Below are positions 16,237 through 26,472 of a stretch of 64,000 nucleotides of DNA, one piece after another. The notes beneath the pieces are model-generated. The model did no database searches and was not told where the DNA came from. It saw only the letters and a list, made by a program, of their open reading frames with translations. The stretch lies in assembly GCA_039105265.1 (NCBI GenBank), contig JAPFFF010000078.1, forward strand, positions 1-64,000, given 5' to 3'. The first letter of the stretch is position 1; each line of letters opens with the position of its first letter. This DNA is from Tritrichomonas musculus. Lineage: Eukaryota > Parabasalia > Tritrichomonadida > Tritrichomonadidae. A program made the position numbers and the translations under genes.

Positions 16237-16379
16237 GCTAAAAAATGATGTGATGACCTCACGGGAAAAAATTAGATTTTTGGTTAACGGTCGCCACCCC
16301 TAAAAACCTAGGGGGTACCCTGAGGGACCCAAATAAAAATTAGATTTTTCGAGCTCACCTCATCACCTCATTTTTTCTC
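16237..16379. promoter_or_regulatory. Bidirectional class II promoter with GC-rich hairpin
   Basis: Minus side: GTGAGGTCATCACATCATTT then ATG at 16236. Plus side: CTCACCTCATCACCTCATTT then ATG at 16380. Both sides carry AAAAATTAGATTTTT. Between them is an unusual GC-rich stretch with CACCCCTAAAAACCTAGGGG and GGTACC. Confidence 0.65.
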
Positions 16380-16976
16380 ATGTCGTCCCAGCAACAGGAA
16401 ACCATAGATGAACAAGCTGATACTGAAGATAACGATGAAGAATCTTTCTCACAAGAAACCAAAAAAGTTCAACCTTCATTAGGTAAAAATGAAAATCCAC
16501 GTCCATGGGATTATACTGAAACCGAAGAAACTGAATTCGAAGCAAATCCAAATGTTAAGAAATTTCCAGAGCCACCTGATTTTATTGATACAGACAAGTA
16601 CTCAATCGACGTTTTAGGATTCAATGGAATTGAACACAACCGCATAATTCGCGGATTAGCATTCTATTATCTCTACAAATCATTCCTACAAGACGGATTA
16701 CTGGCTGATATTTATCTCGATTTTGACAAAAATATTGGCCAAGATATGGCTCATATTCGCCATGAAATCACCGATAGAGCCGAATTTGAGGCGATTAAGC
16801 AGTTCCTTCAAGATAAAGTCCGAAATGAACGCCTCGAAAATGGTTGTTTTCTCGATCAACCACCTCCTCAAAAAGTGGAAACTGAACAAATTGAATACGA
16901 GTACGAATATGTACTCGAGGAGGAAGAAGAAGACGCACCAGATGACTTCAAAAAAGATCCAGATTGGAAAGCTTAA
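16380..16976 (+). CDS. Acidic protein, 198 aa, rightmost Polinton gene
   Basis: No family recognised. Strongly acidic at both ends (ADTEDNDEESFSQE; EYVLEEEEEDAPDDFKKDPD). The middle (NRIIRGLAFYYLYKSFLQDG; DKNIGQDMAHIRHEITDRAE) is helical and may be a folded domain. Class II promoter shared with the 594-aa gene. It ends about 260 bp before the estimated element end. Confidence 0.65.
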   Translation: MSSQQQETIDEQADTEDNDEESFSQETKKVQPSLGKNENPRPWDYTETEETEFEANPNVKKFPEPPDFIDTDKYSIDVLGFNGIEHNRIIRGLAFYYLYKSFLQDGLLADIYLDFDKNIGQDMAHIRHEITDRAEFEAIKQFLQDKVRNERLENGCFLDQPPPQKVETEQIEYEYEYVLEEEEEDAPDDFKKDPDWKA

Positions 16977-17240
16977 AAATACGTTTATTGAGAGGACGTT
17001 TAATAAATACTCTCATACTAGGTTTTAAGTAAACCACACAATTAACAACTTTTTCTATATCTTTTTTGATATTAACGATACGGGACCTCCTTCCTAGCAG
17101 AGCGTTGAGAGGAATCCTGAGAGCAGCCCAGTGGAAGATCATTAATGAGAGTGGGGGATCATACCTGACATAGCGGGGCTGGGGTCACGGATGGGAAATA
17201 TTTGACGCGGTTTTTGAACGAAGTGCAAAAATCGTGGCAA
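16977..17240. other. Candidate right terminal region of the Polinton
   Basis: No gene. Higher in GC than what follows, with a stretch around 17085-17180 (CGGGACCTCCTTCCTAGCAG onward). Polintons end in long TIRs, so this is the likely right TIR, but the left copy needed to prove it is outside the window. Confidence 0.45.
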
Positions 17241-18359
17241 ATATATAACTACTAAATGATTTTAGTTCTTCAAATATTATCTTAATTTTTGATCTTTTCT
17301 AAAATCATAAAATAAATTTGGTTTTATTTAATGTAATATCTTTTTTTAATGTTTAATAAAAAAGTAAATAAATATAAAATCATTAATATGTCAAGATAAT
17401 AGAGATTCAATTAAATTTTATGTTGAAAATTGGTTATGTTAAAATAGATAACTAAAAATATTTTTATTTATTTTCAAAATAATATTCAGAAATTTAATTG
17501 AATATTTGAGCATTTCGGGTTAGAAAAACGAGTTATTTTGAATTGCTCTTCAGAATATTTGAGCTACCGGGTTAGAAAAACGAGTTGTTTTGTATATAGT
17601 GATTATTTAGATTTGAAATATTTTTATATTAATAAATATATCATAGTTAGTAAATATATATAGCTTTTTATAATATATAATTTTATATAAATATAATAAA
17701 TTTTTAATTAATATATATATCTAATTTTTAGTTATTTTAATTTTTAAATTCCTAATATATTAAAAATAAATAAACAAGTATTCTTTATAGCAGTGCTAAT
17801 ATCTTATATAAGTATGATAATATAGGAAATATAAAGAAACAAAATACTTTTTAAATAATCATTTAAATATCTCTTTAATAATGCATTTATTGGCAATATG
17901 GTTAAATTAACTTTTGTTTAGTATTATATATAGAAAACAAATGCATAAATAAATATTCATTTTATCACAAAAACCAAAATGTGAGGGTTTTTAAATCAAA
18001 TGTGATTATCTAAATTATCTTTGATGATTTGGAATTTTTAAATAGTAAATTATACATAGCTATTAAAAATATATCTAAATATAAAATAACAGGAAAAAAG
18101 TCTTGGATGACCTACACATCTTTAAATGATTATTTATTTATAATCTTATTAATAAGATATTTAAAACCCAATTTTTATATAAAGTTAATATTTTTTTGTG
18201 AATATGATATTTAAAGACAAAAATATAGTAAAGAGTGAATATGATTTAACAATAATTTGACGTTAAAAAGCCCGCCAAGTGTAAATTAACTTCAAAAATT
18301 TTCAATATCTTTTGATGTGATATGTTTTTTCAAATCATTTTTTATTAAATAAATGTGGA
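17241..18359. other. AT-rich intergenic DNA with one direct repeat
   Basis: No gene supported. Near 17500-17592 a string of the form ATATTTGAGC, CGGGTTAGAAAAACGAGTT, TTTTG occurs twice about 57 bp apart. The rest is low-complexity A/T. Confidence 0.6.
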
Positions 18360-18770
18360 AATACAGTCCGCCGTTGATGCCAAGAACAGAGAGATTGAAA
18401 CACTCAACGTCAAGATCAATGAATTGAATTCAACGATCGAAGTCCTCAATGTACCAATCGCTGAAACACTCAACGGAAAGATCAGCTAGTTGCAATCAAA
18501 AATTGAAGCCAAGGATAGAGAGATCGAAGCGATCAATAGCAATATCAATGAATTGAGTTAATCAATTGAATTACTCAATGGCAAGATTGCTGAACTTCAA
18601 TACACTGTTGAAGCTAAAGAAAGAGAAAATGAAGCTCTCAACAGCAAGGTCAATGGAATTACAATCAACAATCGACTCACTCAACAGCAAGGTCAATGGA
18701 ATTACAATCAACGATCAACTCACTCAACAGCATGATGGAATTACAATCATTTACTCAATTAAACTAGCTA
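18360..18770 (+). pseudogene. Broken coiled-coil gene fragment
   Basis: A stretch clearly higher in GC than its surroundings translates to repeats such as SAVDAKNREIETLNVKINEL and KIEAKDREIEAINSNINELS, a long coiled coil. In-frame stops lie near 18489 and 18560, and the repeat TCAACAGCAAGGTCAATGGA is duplicated near 18640 and 18685. No start or end is kept. Probably a remnant of a host long coiled-coil protein. Confidence 0.65.
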
Positions 18771-19313
18771 TAAATGTTATTATAAATCATTAAAATAGGT
18801 TTATATCTTAAATTTACCAAAATAAAAATTATTTTATGTCATTCGCCATGATGCTTCAATTATAAAAATGAGTTTTTTGATATAAGTTTATTAAGAAAAG
18901 ATGTTTATATTTTAATACCAAGTAATGTTTCTTATTAAAGTTTTTTTGTTTGTAGTAAAAAGTAATATATTATCAGATTATTTGTTTGAGGTGTATGTTT
19001 GAGCGATGTATTCGATTTGTACTATTGATGTAAAACAATTTGTATTATTTTATATTTTTTTATTTTAGTGTTTTGTATGATTATGTCATAATGCATGATT
19101 ATAAGTTATATCGTTGTTTTAATAAGTTTATTTCATTTGTTTTGAGGCATATATTTGTGTTATGCTATTGAAATATTATCTCTTTTACAATTATTCGATT
19201 ATGCAATTTTTTATTATTTGAATTTGAGTTATACGATTTCAAAGCATATTTATCGTATTATAATAGACTTATACATTTGATTTATTCTGATTATGCTCAT
19301 TTTATGTATGGAA
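18771..19313. other. AT-rich intergenic DNA
   Basis: Nothing identifiable; T-rich runs and no reading frame of interest. Confidence 0.6.
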
Positions 19314-19341
19314 GATAATCAATTATATATAATTGATTATC
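19314..19341. repeat. 28-bp perfect palindrome
   Basis: GATAATCAATTATA followed directly by its own reverse complement, five bases from the outer end of the foldback element. Confidence 0.85.
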
Positions 19342-19346
19342 AACAT

Positions 19347-19567
19347 AACATCAACTTTTTGAAATCAAAAATACGGTTAAAGCTTTAAATAATTGGCCTT
19401 TGGCTTGTTTAAGTGGCGCCATTTTTCTTCTTGGCCTCATGAATTAGAATTCGGAGCTCTTCTGCAGGGAGCAACGTCTAATCTAATTCATGAGGTACCT
19501 AGAGTGTGTAGCTCACTGCAGAGGGCCGCACGATCTAGGTTTCAAGATTATTTTACAAATTTCAAAT
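19347..19567. repeat. Left TIR of the foldback element
   Basis: Begins AACATCAACTTTTTGAAATC; reverse complement of 20611-20831. Confidence 0.85.
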
Positions 19568-20610
19568 AGCTTAGAAATTACGACTACTGATATACTCATA
19601 ATTTTGTATTCCGAAGAAAGAGACTGCAAATTTCACTATTTTTTTCTATATATTCTGACATTTGTAATAAGTCATCAAAACTTTCAATATTTACAGGTCA
19701 AATTCACATGATGAGTAAATACATGATAAAACAATCATTTTAAATCCAGCATATACTTATCATGCGCATAATGATATAAATTTCGAAATTTATATGAGGC
19801 AATTCATGATATTTAATTAATAAATTCATACGTTAATAATTGTAATAATGATTAATTTTTCTTCAGTGGATAAAATTGTTGGCAATATAATTAATTGGAT
19901 TTAACATTCAAGTTGAAACAATAAAAATGATGTGAGATTTTCCAATGTTTTGCGAATTAATATTTAATGCTATATATATTCAGTTCATTACTTTGATGAG
20001 CTTATTTTTATATTAAATATTTTAATAAGATATTTATCATTTCTTTTATGGCCAAATTTGAATTCAAATTTATAAATTTCTGATAATAAAAGACCATTTA
20101 TTTTCACAAATATACAAAAATTATACATAAATGAGATAAGATAAATAAAAGCACAGATTCAGAAATTTTGAAAAAGCCATTACTGAAAAGCAGCATCATT
20201 TATTCTGTATGAAATATAAAAACCATGTTGCTAAACTAAGATCTAAATATAAATATAAATTTATTAGAAAATTTTGTTTATTCGGCGCTTATAATGTCAA
20301 ACGTATCACTTATATATATATTAAAATTCTAAATAACAGTTCGTAACTAACTCATTTAAGCATTTATAGGTATTTTAAAAAATGTAATTCAAAATCAATT
20401 GAGCATGACAAGAAAGTTCTGGGCTTATTAGTTGTATTAGAAGCATTACTTTCTTATCATGAATATTTGAATAGGAAGCACAATAATTATGTAAAAAAAA
20501 TATTTATAAAACAATCACTATGGAGTTGTAAACGATGAAAATGGCGGTAAATGATCCCAAGATGCTAATATTGGTTTCACAATTAGCAGTTTCAATGGAT
20601 ATTGAAGATT

Positions 20611-20831
20611 ATTTGAAATTTGTAAAATAATCTTGAAACCTAGATCGTGCGGCCCTCTGCAGTGAGCTACACACTCTAGGTACCTCATGAATTAGATTAG
20701 ACGTTGCTCCCTGCAGAAGAGCTCCGAATTCTAATTCATGAGGCCAAGAAGAAAAATGGCGCCACTTAAACAAGCCAAAGGCCAATTATTTAAAGCTTTA
20801 ACCGTATTTTTGATTTCAAAAAGTTGATGTT
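20611..20831. repeat. Right TIR of the foldback element
   Basis: Ends AAAAAGTTGATGTT; reverse complement of 19347-19567. Confidence 0.85.
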
Positions 20832-21004
20832 CTCAAAAAGTTATATTTTTGTGAGCTGTTCTCAATTTAAAAACGTGTTTTTGATCGTTTTTGTTTCAAA
20901 AAAATCTTCACTTTTTGAATGCTTTTGCATTAAGCCGATTATAAATAGACCTCTTAGTTAAGAAAGGTTGCCGTTAATTTATTTGTCTCAAAGTTCGTTA
21001 TAAT

Positions 21005-21317
21005 TCTATAGTAAGACGATAAACGAGTAAACTTCAGAAAAACCGGTCGACATTTTAAACTTTTTCATAAGATCGCACTCAAATATTTCATAAAGATGTT
21101 CAAAATTGAATGAAAAATGATATTGAAAAGGCTCTCAAATATAACTCAAATATCTTTTTAAAAAGTTCTAAAAAATTTTTAAAATTTTATAATGTCTACC
21201 GGTTTTTGAATAAGAATGATAGAAAAGTATTCCGAGTATTTCTATGAGTTTATTGAAAAAGTTGATGATGTCGACCAGTTTTTCGTGATGTCGACCGGTT
21301 TATCGTCAAACTATAGA
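21005..21317. mobile_element. Small MITE with TCTATAGT...GACGATAAAC ends
   Basis: The left end TCTATAGTAAGACGATAAAC matches the reverse complement of the right end apart from a few bases. Inside, TGTCGACCGGTTT or a close variant occurs four times in both orientations (about 21042, 21192, 21268 and 21287). No gene. Confidence 0.6.
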
Positions 21318-21527
21318 TTCAAAACTGAGCTGTTTATTTTGATTATTTTGGGATTTGAATGTTGTAAAATTCTCTAAAAAATCTATCTTGATAAATAAAA
21401 GAGAGGTGGAAAAAAAAATTTTTTTCCCCCATATTAAAAACAATATATATTAAAATATAATAATATATTTCCTATTAATAAAAAAGCAAAAATTGTTTAC
21501 TTAAATTATTTTGGTTTCCAAGATATA

Positions 21528-22990
21528 TAGTTGGTGGACATAATTCTGTTTTGGAGACAAAATTATGTTTTCACATCATTTCTATATATTCAAATTGGAC
21601 TTTTAAAAAAACAATTGTAGAACAATTAATATCATATTGGATACATTCTATTTCCCGATTTTCATTCACTTTTATCAAACTAAATTTGATCATAAATATG
21701 ATATCGAATTTTTAATTTCTGAATATTTTTTTATTATTTGAAAAAAATTATAATTTACTTTTCATCTATAATTAAAATGTTTCATTATTATTTATTGAAA
21801 TAAAATAGATAATTAGAAAAAATGGTTTCATTTTCATTTCACTACTCATAAAACTCATTTCATATCACATTTCATGCTTTTACCATAAAAAAAAGGTTGT
21901 TTTAATTTGCTCTAACATAGTTATTATTTTAGAATATAATGTATATATTATTTTTTAGAAAAAAATTTATTGAAATAATAATTATATAAAAAGAAAAAGT
22001 GTTTTCAAAATATGACAAAAAACAATCATACAAAATTACTAATTTTGAAAAATGAGTTTATTTTATTTCAAATTAGATGCAGTATTAACCATCTATATGA
22101 TGCATATAATATATTAAATATAATAATATGGTTGAAAAAGAATCAATCTTGGAAAAATTTCATTTTTCTTTTTTTCATTCAAAATCATTCATAAATCACT
22201 CATGCATAATTGATATGATTTCAGAATTACATTATTTCATAACACATACAATGAAATATATTATTAATCCTCTAAAAATCATTGTTACCCATCAAGATTT
22301 CAGGTTTTTCTAAGAAATATACAAATTTCACTTTTTTATTTTTTCTCTTATAATAGCATTAAAAATAGCAATTAATCAATAAATATTAGGTAAGTATAGA
22401 AGAACTATTAAAATAATGAAAATAATTTCTCAATGTCTAAAATTGAAAGTCTTTTTAAGTTTTTTCAGAAGTTACTCTTTTTCATTAAGGTAATAGATCA
22501 TGAGTAGAACCGCCAATTTTATTCTTTCAATATCATTATACTATATGCATTATATCAAATATTTAAATAAAAATTTAAAAGTTTTTATTTTTTATTGGAA
22601 AAAAACAAAAAAGTGATATGATTTTTAACTTTATTTTGTGCATCAAATTTTTCTTATATGAAAGTTTTTAGATATCAATTATCTGACAAAATTATATCAT
22701 TACTGATTATGAATTAATGATATTATTATTAATTCCCAAGTTTCAATTATTGAGAATAAAATAAGCATTTTGACTTTTTTTTACATTAATGGCAAAATTT
22801 CATATAAATCACAAATATAATAGCTCATTTAATTAAATAATGATGTACATAAAATACATTAATAAAGTATATAATATTATCAAATTATCTTTAAAAAGTA
22901 TTGAGAAAAATGTGTTTTATTTTTGTGTACCATTCAAAAAGTTGAGCAAACATGATTATGTCCCAAAAACATAATTATGTCCACCAACTA
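21528..22990. mobile_element. 1.46-kb MITE nested in the left arm of the inverted repeat
   Basis: The ends TAGTTGGTGGACATAATT and AATTATGTCCACCAACTA form a TIR of about 44 bp with a few mismatches. A TA is duplicated at the junctions. The right arm (about 25013-25030) reads straight through as ATATGTATATCTTGG, the empty site, which fixes the insertion exactly. TA duplication suggests a Tc1/mariner-like mobiliser. No coding capacity. Confidence 0.75.
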
Positions 22991-23184
22991 TACATATTTT
23001 TTAAAAAAAACCGAAAAAATAAAATAGATATATCTTGATTTGAAATAATCATATTAATTATATTATCATATATATCATTTTATAAATGTATCTTTAATTT
23101 AATTTAAAAATATTTTTTAGAATACTAATTGAAATATATTGAAATAAAAAACAAAGAAATCCCCAAAGTTTAATTTAAAGATAT

Positions 23185-23653
23185 CATTTTATAAATTTAA
23201 TAAAACTTATAGGATATGCTTATCATCAATAGTGAACTAGAATTATAGGTAAGCTATTGATTTTCGACTGACAGTTCTTAAGAAAATCGAACTTTTTCAT
23301 CTCCGCTAAAATGACAAAAAACAAAGCAAAATGGATTTATTTGATTCCATTTTATATAAATATAAGCAAAACATCTATATAATAAATATCAGCCTTTTAT
23401 CATAAAACCATCTTATGATATTTTGATATGTTTTTGGAATAAAGATGTATGAATCACCCAAGCTAAATTTATCATTATAATTTAAATTAATATAGTTAGT
23501 ACTAAAATTAAAAATAATTTATTCTGTAGATAGATATTTAGAAATAGATAAAATTGATTTACAAAGTTTGGGTCATTCAAATTTTCAATGTGTTCATTCA
23601 ATTTTAATCAGAATAAAAATCGCTATAAATATAGATATATCATTTTTACTGAA
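23185..23653. other. A/T-rich filler in the inverted repeat
   Basis: No gene. A weak inverted pair TGAATCACCCAAGCT (about 23450) and AGTTTGGGTCATTCA (about 23568) is the only structure seen; a CACCCAAGCTAAAT also lies inverted near 24802-24815. Confidence 0.4.
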
Positions 23654-24021
23654 TTAAAGATTTGGTGAACTTAATATTTCTGGTATTTTTGAACTTAACA
23701 AGAACTCATATTTTGAAAAATTGTTCGAAAGCCAAATATAATAATCTTTATCATCAGAAACGGGGACTTCTGGGCAATTACTATCGTAATTGCCAATTAT
23801 ATCAATAATATTTTGCAGATCACAAAATTCTGGTGTTCTTTTGTAAAATTGATGGAAAAAATTGAAAAATTTTTCCAATTCAATTTCATGCTTGATTTCT
23901 TTTGTTTCTTTTTTGTGCCATTTGCAACATTTTTGATAATATCTCCAAGAATCAGATATTTTTCAGTTAAATTTGTGTTTTGGTCAATGATTTCATTTAA
24001 AGAATTTTGTTTTTGATTCAA
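23654..24021 (-). pseudogene. Decayed helical host gene
   Basis: Two overlapping minus-strand frames belong together: an upstream frame ending near NLTEKYLILGDIIKN and a downstream frame containing KETKEIKHEIELEKFFNFF and IIDIIGNYDSNCPEVPV. They meet by a frameshift near 23925. Further upstream (to about 24110) another coiled-coil-like frame with stops (IEHEIDEKQSELNLM) may be its older 5' end. No family recognised; single-copy decay of a host gene is the simplest view. Confidence 0.5.
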
Positions 24022-24109
24022 AAAGCATTCTGATGGTTAAGTGTGTTCATTAAATTCAATTCTGATTGTTTTTCATCTATTTCATGCTCAATTCATTTGA
24101 GTTTAAGCG

Positions 24110-24814
24110 CGCTTCTACTTAGTTCACTCATATTAACAGGTATGTAAAATTTTATTCAAAAAAATGTAAACTACTCATTTTTTCTGAGAATTTGCTATTG
24201 GGATTTATTTTTGTTAATACCTAAAAATTCAGCAGTCGAAATTAAATATGTTCCATGAATAAATATTTTATAAACATAATAAATTTGATTTATCAATCTT
24301 AATTTATTTTTGACAGCTGAAATTTGTAGATGTATTCAAAAATATTTAAAAAACACTACTTTTTGGAAAAATTTGAAAAAAACGATTTTATCTTTACTTA
24401 ATACAATTTATTTAGAAAATAAAAAAGAAAATATTTTTTATTTTATAACATAAAAAACAAAAAATCTATAAATAATAATACAAATATGTTATATAAATGG
24501 ATTACACGTATTTTATAGAAGCTTTTAAAAAACTGTCATTAGTGAATAAACTTTGAATGACAAAATAAAATCTTATCATTTAAAAAAGATTATTGAATGA
24601 TATACTAATCATAATTAATATATAAAATTTCTGATCTTAGATAAATAGGAAGTTATGGTGCAATCTTTACTTTTTTTTGGTCATTATTGGAAAATTTCGT
24701 AAAATAAATCATAAATATCTTTTTATTTATTTTATTATTTTTATTTGAAAATTTGAAAATATATATAATAATAAATATAAGATAATATTACTTAATATAT
24801 TTAGCTTGGGTGAA
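24110..24814. other. A/T-rich intergenic DNA inside the inverted repeat
   Basis: Nothing identifiable beyond low-complexity A/T. Confidence 0.5.
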
Positions 24815-25285
24815 AAAATGATCAAGTTTTGGTTAAATTAAACTTTAGGGATTTCTTTGTTTTTTATTTCAATATATTTCAATTAGTATTCTAAAAAATA
24901 TTTTTAAATTAAATTAAAGATACATTTATAAAATGATATATATGATAATATAATTAATATGATTATTTCAAATCAAGATATATCTATTTTATTTTTTCGG
25001 TTTTTTTTAAAAAATATGTATATCTTGGAAACCAAAATAATTTAAGTAAACAATTTTTGCTTTTTTATTAATAGGAAATATATTATTATATTTTAATATA
25101 TATTGTTTTTAATATGGGGGAAAAAAATTTTTTTTTTCAACCTCTGAAATTGCTATTTTATTTGTTAGAAAAAATTGAATAATAATAGAATTATTTATTG
25201 CAAATTATTTGATTCAAATTATCGGCATTTTCTATTATATATATATATATATTTTCCTTCATCCAAAAAATATTTAAAATTTCAA

Positions 25286-25533
25286 TTAAGGTACAAATCC
25301 AGTACGTTTAGTAACCGCAATTTTTTTTGACATTCTCAAAGAATAAGATGACATGTTAAATAAAAAACGATTATTTTCATCCATTTCATATAACATGTCA
25401 TAATGTTTATTTAAATTGTAAAATAAGTGTCAAAAACAAACCTAGTCAATTTAAACTTTTTCAGAGACATGCAACTATTCAAATAATAAACGTTCTCCTA
25501 TTCAAAAAATAACGTACTGGATTTGTACCTTAA
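25286..25533. mobile_element. 248-bp MITE with TTAAGGTAC ends
   Basis: TIR of 23 bp starting TTAAGGTACAAATCCAGTAC, matched by the reverse complement at the right end. The ends sit in TTAA, so the duplication may be TTAA or TA. Inside, ATGACATGTTA and its near-inverse TAACATGTCAT also pair. No gene. Confidence 0.75.
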
Positions 25534-26472
25534 TTTTTTTTTTTTTTGGTTGTTTGTATTATGAAAATTTTGATGTTTTGCACCCAAAAAAAAAAAAACA
25601 TCGATATTGTTGGAAACCAAAATCAAACTCATAAATTTCTTATTGATTGCAATATGTGTTAAGATGAATTCCAATAATTAATATATTAAAAATAAAAGCA
25701 AAAAGCTAGGCTGAAAAAAAATTGGGTTTGATTTTTTTTTGTTAAATCGATTGCTTATATAATTATCGAATTTATTAAAATGCGATATAAAGCCGGTTCA
25801 ATATTTAATTCTTTGCATATTTATTAAAATTTTTAAGAATTTTTAATCCTTATTAAAAAAAAGTCTAATAATTCTAATATATCTGAAAAAATTAAATTCT
25901 AATATTTTAACAAAGCAATGCTTGCCAAAGATAATATAGAGCAATTATATGTTTTTTTATAAATTAGAATATTTATACTCTAATAGTCATTGAATTAATG
26001 CATTTCTAATTTTAACCATGATAAATTTTTATATGTGATATCATATCGGACTTATCAAAAAGTTGATTAAAAAAAAATTAACAAAAAACCATCATTTCTT
26101 AATAAAATTTGAAATTATTTGAGTATTTGATATTAAATAGATATTTTTATTTCATAAATATCAAAAATTAATAAAAATATTAATTTTTCACAAAATATCA
26201 ATATGAATATTTGATTTTCATTTTTCTGTTTTTATCTTGTTATTATAATGTTAAAGATGTCTACAATGGAATTCCAGAGTTTCAGTTTTGCAACTTTATG
26301 GTACATGATTTTTTTCTTACAGAAAAGAGAAAAAAAATTTTTTTTGTAAATAAAAAAAAGAGTTTAATGCTAATATATGAAAAAGTTATGAAGAAAATTA
26401 TATTTTCCATGTAAAAAAAATAAAAAATCTGAAATTTTATTTTGAATCAATGTTTACTATTATATATTAATT
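25534..26472. other. A/T-rich intergenic DNA
   Basis: No gene supported; A and T homopolymer runs and short frames only. Confidence 0.55.

Larger units (their letters stand above)
1..17240. mobile_element. Polinton/Maverick DNA element, right part; left end outside window
   Basis: The diagnostic pair of a protein-primed family B DNA polymerase and a retrovirus-type integrase is present, together with an SF3 helicase and a KilA-N protein. The left end is cut by the window. The right end is placed near 17.2 kb, where denser, higher-GC sequence gives way to very AT-rich host DNA; the exact terminus and target duplication cannot be fixed without the left copy. No capsid, packaging ATPase or protease gene is visible. 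Genes are closely packed and often divergent, and they share element-specific promoter boxes. The visible part looks whole, with no break recognised in the named genes, which suggests a young copy. Confidence 0.85.
19347..20831. mobile_element. Foldback-type element with 221-bp perfect TIRs
   Basis: The left arm 19347-19567 and right arm 20611-20831 are reverse complements with no difference that I can see. The arms are GC-richer than the 1.04-kb A/T-rich centre, which has no gene. Each arm contains its own inverted pair (CCTCATGAATTAGA ... TCTAATTCATGAGG) and is crowded with six-base palindromes. No clear target duplication was found at the ends. It is a non-autonomous element, apparently recent given the matching arms. 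Confidence 0.8.
21402..25145. repeat. Long inverted repeat, 3.7 kb, possibly a large TIR element
   Basis: The left arm (21402-21527 plus 22991-23184) is the reverse complement of the right arm (about 24815-25145). Shared landmarks are AGAGGT(G/T)GAAAA, a CCCCCATATTAAAAACAATA run, GGTTTCCAAGATATACATAT and GGGATTTCTTTG. The left arm is interrupted by a MITE. The interior carries a decayed gene (23654-24021) and the rest is A/T-rich. Whether it is one transposon or an inverted duplication is open. Confidence 0.65.

Noticed and set aside
19400-19550. Cloning-vector or polylinker contamination, because of many restriction-like sites
   Set aside because: The stretch is present as two arms of an inverted repeat within trichomonad-like DNA, and the sites are not in a vector-like order or joined to vector parts.
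17241-26472. Short A/T-rich frames (for example 18029, 19490, 22012, 22128, 26211)
   Set aside because: Low-complexity Ile/Phe/Asn/Lys residues, no initiator, and several lie in TIRs or MITEs; chance frames in A/T-rich DNA.
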